Assembly (NCBI RefSeq): GCF_003008615.1 | Contig: NZ_CP027657.1 | Coordinates: forward strand, 1,922,001-1,986,000 | Source: Pseudomonas mendocina | Lineage (GTDB): Bacteria > Pseudomonadota > Gammaproteobacteria > Pseudomonadales > Pseudomonadaceae | DNA: 64,000 nucleotides | Reading direction: 5' to 3' | Part shown: piece after piece, positions 58,636 to 64,000 of the stretch | Layout: each line of letters opens with the position of its first letter | Numbering within the stretch: the stretch's first letter is position 1 | Made by a program: the position numbers and the translations under genes | The notes under the pieces: generated by a model | Seen by the model: only the letters and a program-made list of their open reading frames with translations | Database searches by the model: none | Told to the model about the DNA's origin: nothing

Positions 58636-59418
58636 TCAGGACTCGCTGGCTTTCAGGCCGGCGTACAGGCGAGTCAGCTCGTTGAGCTGGCGGAACAGCG
58701 AATCGGTGCTGACGGTGATGACGGTCGGCACGAAGTCCTGCGAGGCGTGCAGGTCAATGCCCTTGAGGGTGAAACCCCAGTGGGCGCGGGCGCGGCGCTG
58801 GGCGTTGGCGATTTCCTCGTTCGGCGTGCCGGCGGCTTCCAGTTCCTTGAGAATGACCTCGAAATCGCTCACCGATTTATCCAGCTTGGCGTCCAGATCA
58901 GGCGCCTGCACCCGCCAGGCCTTGGCCATGTAGAGCATGGCGATGCGCTGAGTCTGCACACGCGCCCAACCGGTGCGGTTGACCGACGCGCCCATGGCAC
59001 CCAGGTGGTTGGCCATCAGGTCGGTCACGTTCTGCGTCTGCTGCAGCAGTTGCTCGCTGGTGGCGAGCATTTCCGCGGCCTTGGCCTGCTCCGGCTTGGC
59101 TTCGAGCTGCGGGCGGAAGGTGGCCCAGAGGCCGTCGACCTTGCTCAGCGCCGCCTTGATCTCGGCGTTGGGCGCGTAGGCGGTCAGCGCCTTGTGGCTG
59201 GCATCGAAACGCTGGATGGTTTCCTGCAGCTGACGCTGGGCAGTGTCCACACGCACGTCAGCGCCAAGCATCAGGTAGCTCTTGGCCATGCGCTGAGTCA
59301 GCGAGCGCTGCAGACCGGCCATGTTCATCGCTTCGGAATCGGTCAACTGTGCCAGGCTGGGCATGCTGACCAGCGTGGTGCAGGCAAGCAGGAGGAGGGT
59401 CAGGTACTTCTTCAACAC
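58636..59418 (-). CDS. Exported protein with PilJ/NarX-type N-terminal repeats
   Basis: A 260-residue protein with a signal peptide (MLKKYLTLLLLACTTLVSMPSLA). It has two copies of the type IV pili methyl-accepting N-terminal (PilJ) helix pattern: MNMAGLQRSLTQRMAKSYLMLGADVRV near residues 31-57 and VNRTGWARVQTQRIAMLYMAKAWRV near 150-175. The remainder is helical. There is no transmembrane or signalling domain, so it is probably periplasmic. In NarX and PilJ this module senses ligands, with nitrate in NarX. The GTG at 59418 follows TTGGAGTACCGAC. It may feed the adjacent diguanylate cyclase; this is inference. Confidence 0.78.
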   Translation of the reverse strand: MLKKYLTLLLLACTTLVSMPSLAQLTDSEAMNMAGLQRSLTQRMAKSYLMLGADVRVDTAQRQLQETIQRFDASHKALTAYAPNAEIKAALSKVDGLWATFRPQLEAKPEQAKAAEMLATSEQLLQQTQNVTDLMANHLGAMGASVNRTGWARVQTQRIAMLYMAKAWRVQAPDLDAKLDKSVSDFEVILKELEAAGTPNEEIANAQRRARAHWGFTLKGIDLHASQDFVPTVITVSTDSLFRQLNELTRLYAGLKASES

Positions 59419-59647
59419 GTCGGTACTCCAAAATTCGAGAACAAGGCAATGCACCGGGAGCACGCGCTACCGGTAACGGGTTGAACCCTTGAATACGGGG
59501 TTTTTATTGGAATGCGGGGGGCAGATTCGAAGGGCGCGAGGCCCGGATGCTGCGGAAAAGGGCGCGATGATAGCTGCTAAAACGCCATCATTCTGTGCGA
59601 CCAGTCATGAAGCGGACGACTGGTCGCCCTCTCTACAGCGACAACGA

Positions 59648-59698
59648 ATAAAAAAGCCGCCAGTCGCCATGAAACAAGGGGGAAAGCGACTGACGGCT
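59648..59698 (-). terminator. Terminator of the flagellar operon
   Basis: On the minus strand a 13-bp stem with one mismatch (AGCCGTCAGTCGC / GCGACTGGCGGCT) is followed by TTTTTATTCG, 22 bp past the last flagellar-linked gene. The 300-bp interval beyond it up to the exported protein shows nothing else. Confidence 0.78.
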
Positions 59699-59719
59699 GA
59701 GGAGTCGAAGCCCCGGCGA

Positions 59720-60751
59720 TCAGGACAGCAGGCTGACCACGCTGGAGCGACTGATATTGGCCTGGGCCACCACGGTCTGGGTCACGGCGGCATAGCTGCT
59801 GGGGCTGCGGCGCATCAGGTTGAATACTTCGCCGGCAAAATCGCGCGCCCACTCGCGCTCGTTCTGCTCGGCATGGCGGGCAAGAAACTCGCGGATCTCT
59901 TCCTGGCGATGGCTGAGCTGTTCGCGCAGCGCACCGATCTTGTCCAGCGCGGCGACCACTTCATCCAACGCCCGGCGTAACTCGCGTGCACCGTCCATAC
60001 GTGCAGCGTCAGGCAGGCGCAGCAGTTGTTCTTCCTGGCTGGCCAGCGGCGCGGCGCTCGGCGGCGCCAGCTTGCCCTCGCCCTGCATGCGCAGCTCGCC
60101 CTTGAGTTGCTGCCATTCGCTTTCACGGGCGCTGAACTTGAGCGCACCACCGTTATCGACCTCGGCGCGAATACCCGCCGGGCCGAGGCCGGCATTGAAG
60201 CGGCGGAGAATCTGCTGCTCGCTAAGGCCCTCGTCGAGCACCACCGCCAGCGGCTCGGCCAGCTTGCGCCCGGCGCTGAACAACAGGGTTTCCTTGCCGG
60301 CCTGCTGTACCGCAGCGATGGAGTCCAGGCCCTGCAGGCTGAAACGGCTGCGTACCGGTTCGTTGAGGCGCAGCTTGAAACTGGCATCCAGCGCCTCGCC
60401 GGAACGCTGGCCGCGCTCGGCGAGCAGCTTGCGCACCTGCTCCAGCTCGCGCTTGAGACCGTCACGCTCGCCAGCCTGGGCATTGCTCAGCTCGCGGCTG
60501 AGGCTGAGCTTGAGCTGCCCCAGACGCCCGGCCAATTCGCCCAGGTAGCTGTCGGCGGCCTGCATCGAGGTTAGTTGCTGGTTGAGCTGCAGGTTGAAGG
60601 TGGCACTCTTGCCGCGCGGCTGAACCTGCGCCTGCTCGTTGCTCGGCGCCGCCTTGCGCACGCGCTGCGGCGCCTGCTCGCCCTGCACGGGGCGGCGCGC
60701 CTGGGGGTCGAGAACCGTGACGACCGGTAGCTGTTTATCGACCTTGATCAC
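59720..60751 (-). CDS. Flagellar-cluster protein with flagellin-like C-terminus (LafW-like)
   Basis: A 343-residue protein immediately after flgL. The last 30 residues (SSYAAVTQTVVAQANISRSSVVSLLS) resemble the C-terminal D0 helix of flagellins and hook-associated proteins, ending in AQAN...S-V-x-S-L-L. Its N-terminus (IKVDKQLPVVTVLDPQARRPVQ) has no flagellin-type N-domain. The middle is helical and charged, with likely coiled coil near 65-110. Placement after flgL with such an end fits LafW, the extra hook-associated gene of lateral-flagella clusters; this is inference. The GTG at 60751 has AAGGAG eight bases upstream; the longer GTG at 60760 overlaps that site. Confidence 0.65.
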   Translation of the reverse strand: MIKVDKQLPVVTVLDPQARRPVQGEQAPQRVRKAAPSNEQAQVQPRGKSATFNLQLNQQLTSMQAADSYLGELAGRLGQLKLSLSRELSNAQAGERDGLKRELEQVRKLLAERGQRSGEALDASFKLRLNEPVRSRFSLQGLDSIAAVQQAGKETLLFSAGRKLAEPLAVVLDEGLSEQQILRRFNAGLGPAGIRAEVDNGGALKFSARESEWQQLKGELRMQGEGKLAPPSAAPLASQEEQLLRLPDAARMDGARELRRALDEVVAALDKIGALREQLSHRQEEIREFLARHAEQNEREWARDFAGEVFNLMRRSPSSYAAVTQTVVAQANISRSSVVSLLS

Positions 60752-60763
60752 CAACGCCACTCC

Positions 60764-61681
60764 TTACAGCAGGCTGAACAACGACATCTGGTTGATCTTC
60801 AGGTAGGTCTTCTGCGTCGCACCCAGCGCCAGCTGGTAATCGTTCAGGTCGATGGTGGCGCCGGCGTAGTCGAGCCGCGACAGCTCGCCTTCGATCTTCT
60901 GGTTGACCAGCGACACGTCCTCGTTGCTGTCGGTCAGCAGGGTCAGGGCGTTCTGCCGACCACCGAGCTCGGTGATCGAGCCGAGTACGCGGCCGTGGGT
61001 CTCGTCGAGGGCATCGAGGGTCGTCGTGATCTGCTGGCGCACGGCAGGATCGGTGACGTCCAGTGCCGGGTCCTGCAGGGTGTTGATCAGGTCACGCAAC
61101 TGATTGAGCATGCCCACGCCGGCGCCGTAGACGCTGGCGGCGGTGACGTTCTCGTCGACCAGCACGCCGTTGGCCACAGCAGCCTGACGGTGCTTGTCGT
61201 TGCCGGTGACGCTGTAGGTCTGGGTCGCAGCATCGAAACTCAGCGCCGGGGTGTCGCTGAGGGTGCCGGAGAACAGGTAGCGTCCCTCTTCGTCGCGCAC
61301 GTTGGCGAAGCTGAAGATGGTGTCTTCGATGATCGACAGCTCGCCAGCCATGGCGGACAGGTCTTCGCTGGTGTTGGAGCCGTTGGCCGCCCACAGCAGC
61401 AGATCGCGCACGTTGAGCATGGCGTCGGAGCTGGACTTGAGGTTGGCCTCCTGAGTCGACAGGCTGCCGGAGACGTTGGCGATGTTCTTGCGGAACTGCT
61501 CCAGGCTCGCTTCCTCACGCTGCACGCGCAGCACCCGTACGCTGGCGATGGGATCGTCCGACGGCAGCAGGATGCGCTTGCCGGTGGCCATCTGCTGCAT
61601 CAGCTTGCCCAACTCGGCGGAACTGGCGTTCATCGAGCTGTGCATCATCGAAGTGATCTGCGAGTTGGTGATGCGCATCAT
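60764..61681 (-). CDS. flgL: Flagellar hook-associated protein 3
   Basis: A 305-residue hook-filament junction protein. The N-terminal flagellin-type helix (MRITNSQITSMMHSSMNASSAELGKLMQQMATGKRILLPSDDPIASVRVLRVQREEASLEQFRKNIANV) contains the family S-G/K-K-R-I-L-x-P-S-D-D-P. The C-terminus is TIDLNDYQLALGATQKTYLKINQMSLFSLL. It is shorter than the roughly 400-residue FlgL of polar Pseudomonas flagella and close to lateral-type FlgL. It lies 24 bp after flgK. Confidence 0.9.
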   Translation of the reverse strand: MMRITNSQITSMMHSSMNASSAELGKLMQQMATGKRILLPSDDPIASVRVLRVQREEASLEQFRKNIANVSGSLSTQEANLKSSSDAMLNVRDLLLWAANGSNTSEDLSAMAGELSIIEDTIFSFANVRDEEGRYLFSGTLSDTPALSFDAATQTYSVTGNDKHRQAAVANGVLVDENVTAASVYGAGVGMLNQLRDLINTLQDPALDVTDPAVRQQITTTLDALDETHGRVLGSITELGGRQNALTLLTDSNEDVSLVNQKIEGELSRLDYAGATIDLNDYQLALGATQKTYLKINQMSLFSLL

Positions 61682-61705
61682 GGTGGAATCTCTCTGAAAG
61701 CCGCG

Positions 61706-63073
61706 TCAGAACGCGGAAAGCATGTCGTCGAACAACTGGTTGGCGGTGCTGATCACTTTCATGTTGGCCTGGTAAGCCTGCTGATAGGTCATCAGGTTGA
61801 CTGCCTCTTCATCCAGGCTGACGGCGCTGACGCTGTCGCGCTGCGACTTGGCCTGCTGGGTCACGGCAGTGGCGGACTTGAGGTCAGCCTGGTTCTGCCG
61901 GCTGTCGCTGGCGACCTGACCGAGCAGACCGGCGTATGCATCGTTGAGGGTGACCTGACTGCCACCCAGGCTGATGGGCTGGTTCTTCAGGTCGAGTAGA
62001 TCGAGCAGCACCTCGTTGTTGCCGGTCTCGCCCGCTGCCGAGGAAAACGCCAGTTGCTCGGCGCTCAACGGCTGCACGCGCAGCAGTGCGGTAGTACTGG
62101 TGGGGTCATAGACGAACAGCGGCTGACCGGGGTTGCCAGCCAGGTCGAAGCCGGTGGCGAGCACGTCGTTGACCATCTGCGCCAGCTGGCTAGCCATGTC
62201 GTGCAGGGCCTCCTGGTTCGGCCGCAGGCTGTTGTACTCGACGTCATACAGGCCACCGAAAGCGCCGCCGAAACCATCCTGACGCAGCGGGAAGCTGGTA
62301 CCGGCAAAGGCCAGGCTGACCTCCTGCTCACCCGTCGCGGTCATCGCCACCTTGAGCTGGCCGGCAGTGGGACCGGCCACCAGCGGCTGGCCGTTGGACA
62401 GGGCAACGCTGACCGAGCCATCCGGCACTTCGTTGATGCGCAGCTTGGCGAACTGGCTGAGCTGGCCGATCAGGCTTTCGCGGTGGTCGCGCAGCGCGGT
62501 GCTGTCACCCTTGACCGACTCGGTCTCGACGATCTTCTTGTTCAGCAGCGCGATGTTCTCGGTCAGGCCATTGATCTCGGTGGCCATGGCCGTGCGCTGC
62601 TCCTGCAGCGCCTTGACCTGCGCGTCGATGTTGCTGCTCAGACCGTTGAAGCGCTGCGCCAGGTTGCCGGCCTCGCTGATGATCTGCTGACGCAAGGCGA
62701 TGGAGCCTGGCGTGGCGCTGGCTTCGCTCAAGGCTGCGAAGAACTGGTCGAGGCCGGCGCTGATGCTCGAACCGGTGCCCGACATCAGCGCTTCCAGCGC
62801 GGTCAGGTACTGCTGCGAGGCGCCATAGAAGTTCTGCTCGGTGGTCGCGCGCCACAGCTGCTGGTTGTGGAATTCGTTGGTCATGCGGCGGATGCTGATC
62901 ACCTCGACGCCGCCGCCGACGCTCAGGCCGCCCTGCCCGGCCAGCGACCCGGTGATGGTCTGCAGGCGACTGAAACCCGGTGTGTTGACGTTGGCGATGT
63001 TCTGCCCGGTGGTGGCCAGGGCCACCTGGCTGGCACGCACACCGCTGTAGGCGATCTGGTTGAGGATGCTCAC
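61706..63073 (-). CDS. flgK: Flagellar hook-associated protein 1
   Basis: A 455-residue junction protein. The N-terminal rod/hook motif is YSGVRASQVALATTGQNIANVNTPGFSRL (flagellar N-terminal domain), and the C-terminal domain ends VNLMTYQQAYQANMKVISTANQLFDDMLSAF. Polar-type FlgK in Pseudomonas is much longer (well over 600 residues, from memory), so this short form points to a secondary flagellum. The GTG start at 63073 has AGGAG nine bases upstream and follows the flgJ stop closely. Confidence 0.9.
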   Translation of the reverse strand: MSILNQIAYSGVRASQVALATTGQNIANVNTPGFSRLQTITGSLAGQGGLSVGGGVEVISIRRMTNEFHNQQLWRATTEQNFYGASQQYLTALEALMSGTGSSISAGLDQFFAALSEASATPGSIALRQQIISEAGNLAQRFNGLSSNIDAQVKALQEQRTAMATEINGLTENIALLNKKIVETESVKGDSTALRDHRESLIGQLSQFAKLRINEVPDGSVSVALSNGQPLVAGPTAGQLKVAMTATGEQEVSLAFAGTSFPLRQDGFGGAFGGLYDVEYNSLRPNQEALHDMASQLAQMVNDVLATGFDLAGNPGQPLFVYDPTSTTALLRVQPLSAEQLAFSSAAGETGNNEVLLDLLDLKNQPISLGGSQVTLNDAYAGLLGQVASDSRQNQADLKSATAVTQQAKSQRDSVSAVSLDEEAVNLMTYQQAYQANMKVISTANQLFDDMLSAF

Positions 63074-63076
63074 GAA

Positions 63077-64000
63077 TCAGGACTCCTGACGCTCGAAGCG
63101 CATGGGCTGAGCGAAGGCCGCCAGACGCGGGGTACGGGCGTCGTCGGCAGCGAATTGGGCTGTTACTGAAGACAGGGCGACGGAATCCTCGGCGGACTTA
63201 AATTCGTCACGCGCCAATACCTGTTTGCCTGCGACCGCACCGAGCAGCAGGCCGCTGTCGGCACTCAGGGCGCTGGCCAGTTGCTGGCGGGTCTGCGCAC
63301 TGAGCGAGGTCTGCTGCACCTCGTCCTTGGCCGGCGCCTCGCGGCTGGCCAGATCGCCGAGAATCTTGCGCGTGTAATCGCGGGTTTCCTGGAAAGGAAT
63401 GCGCTCGATCCAGGCACCGGTGCCGATCTCGCCGCTGCGCGGGTCGCCATTGACCTTCAGCCACTCGTCGACGCGCCCGGGGCCGGCGTTGTAGGCCGCC
63501 AGCGCGAGGGCCTGGTGGCCGTCGTAACGCTGCAGCATCTTGTCCAGGTAGGCGCTACCGAGACGCTTGTTGTAGCTGGCATCGGTGGTCAGGCGCGCCT
63601 CATCGAACGGCAGACCGAGTTCGGCGGCCATCTCCCGCGCGGTGTCCGGCATCAGCTGCATCAGGCCACGCGCGCCCTTGGGCGACACGGCATCGACGCG
63701 TCCGGCCGACTCCTGCTGGATGACCTTGTCGACCAGGGCGAGAAAGCCCGCCGAGCCCTTGTCCCAGACCTTGCCCAGACCATCGACGCCACGCTGCCAG
63801 GTCGCGCGCAGCGGCTCCAGCAAGCTACCGCCGGAACGCTGCGGCAGCTCGGCCGACTGCGCTGCCAGCGCTGCGCCCTGCAGATCCGGCGCCTCACCCG
63901 CGCCCCCGGACAGCTGCTTGACCAGCATGTCGGCGATACCGGTCTGCTTGCGCCCGGCCAGGGTCTCGGCCAGTACCTCGTCGTAGAAGTCGCGCATGGT
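63077..64000 (-). CDS. flgJ: FlgJ with SLT-type lytic transglycosylase domain, partial (runs off right edge)
   Basis: Only the C-terminal 307 residues are in the window. The visible start MRDFYDEVLAETLAGRKQTGIADMLVKQLSG is the last part of the FlgJ rod-binding domain, so the true start is beyond the edge. The rest is a family-23 (Slt-type) lytic transglycosylase: VDKVIQQESAGRVDAVSPKGARGLMQLMPDTA with catalytic Glu in IQQES and AYNAGPGRVDEWL. It cuts peptidoglycan to let the rod through. Gammaproteobacterial FlgJ usually carries a glucosaminidase domain instead. flgK follows 3 bp downstream. Confidence 0.85.
   Translation of the reverse strand, partial: TMRDFYDEVLAETLAGRKQTGIADMLVKQLSGGAGEAPDLQGAALAAQSAELPQRSGGSLLEPLRATWQRGVDGLGKVWDKGSAGFLALVDKVIQQESAGRVDAVSPKGARGLMQLMPDTAREMAAELGLPFDEARLTTDASYNKRLGSAYLDKMLQRYDGHQALALAAYNAGPGRVDEWLKVNGDPRSGEIGTGAWIERIPFQETRDYTRKILGDLASREAPAKDEVQQTSLSAQTRQQLASALSADSGLLLGAVAGKQVLARDEFKSAEDSVALSSVTAQFAADDARTPRLAAFAQPMRFERQES

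Noticed and set aside
63995..63997. ATG at 63997 as the start of flgJ
   Set aside because: The sequence from this ATG begins inside the conserved rod-binding domain, so the true start is beyond the window and the gene is listed as partial.
1..64000. CRISPR array, prophage or integrated island
   Set aside because: No regularly spaced direct repeats, integrase, capsid or tail genes were seen, and the tRNA-Arg 3' end is not duplicated nearby.

Overview
The window looks like chromosome of a Pseudomonas-type gammaproteobacterium. It is GC-rich, and the genes use strong AAGGAG-type ribosome sites and many ATGA/GTGA stop-start overlaps. It carries gene sets familiar from pseudomonads: a kauB-type aldehyde dehydrogenase with its MFS neighbour, gabD-gabT, an OprD-family porin, malonate decarboxylase genes in mdcABCDEGH-madLM-mdcR order, and REP-like palindromes such as GTAGCCCGGATGCAATCC. 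No phage, integrase, transposase gene or CRISPR array is visible. Everything was read by eye from sequence and translations, so family calls rest on motifs and starts rest on ribosome sites.

Layout. 1-4.2 kb: amino-acid exporter genes (a LysE partial at the left edge and a complete LysE/RhtB gene), a DUF1127 protein, a divergent MocR regulator and an MFS transporter. 4.3-9.9 kb: amine and GABA catabolism (kauB-like, gabT, gabD), a cupin and tRNA-Arg(CCG). 10-18 kb: a regulator with two degenerate HD-GYP-like repeats and a LuxR HTH, an exported hydrolase, then a cluster of small envelope/stress proteins (DUF883, CsbD, a hydrophilic peptide, a CsbD-like protein, a triple-BON protein, DUF3309) around a Crp/Fnr regulator.

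18.2-41.8 kb is a long accessory catabolic block. The first half has an OprD porin, an alpha-ketoglutarate-semialdehyde-type dehydrogenase, a GguC/AraD1 protein, an iron alcohol dehydrogenase, an FAH-family enzyme, three LysR regulators, a tripartite tricarboxylate transporter and a malate/lactate-type (Ldh2) dehydrogenase. The second half has a TRAP transporter, a 3-hydroxyisobutyrate-dehydrogenase-like enzyme, a second FAH hydrolase, an FMN hydroxyacid dehydrogenase, a divergent UxaA/GarD-type dehydratase and a GntR regulator with two winged-helix domains. Together they suggest uptake of sugar acids, dehydration to 2-keto-3-deoxy acids, oxidation, and cleavage to pyruvate plus a hydroxy acid. 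Substrates cannot be fixed from sequence. A near-identical palindrome (TTGCGYGCAA) lies upstream of both the UxaA-like gene and the GntR gene.

41.8-48.8 kb: an AraC regulator, an EAL protein with a 15-codon leader ORF, a chemoreceptor, a glutathione S-transferase, a MarR regulator, and a thioesterase plus alcohol dehydrogenase pair. A 263-bp MITE-like element lies between the GST and MarR genes. 48.9-57.5 kb: the complete malonate decarboxylase system. 57.5-59.5 kb: a PAS-GGDEF diguanylate cyclase and an exported protein with PilJ-like repeats. 59.7 kb to the right edge: a flagellar segment (flgJ-flgK-flgL plus a protein with a flagellin-like C-terminus). Its short FlgK and FlgL and its FlgJ fused to an SLT-type transglycosylase suggest a secondary (lateral-type) flagellum.
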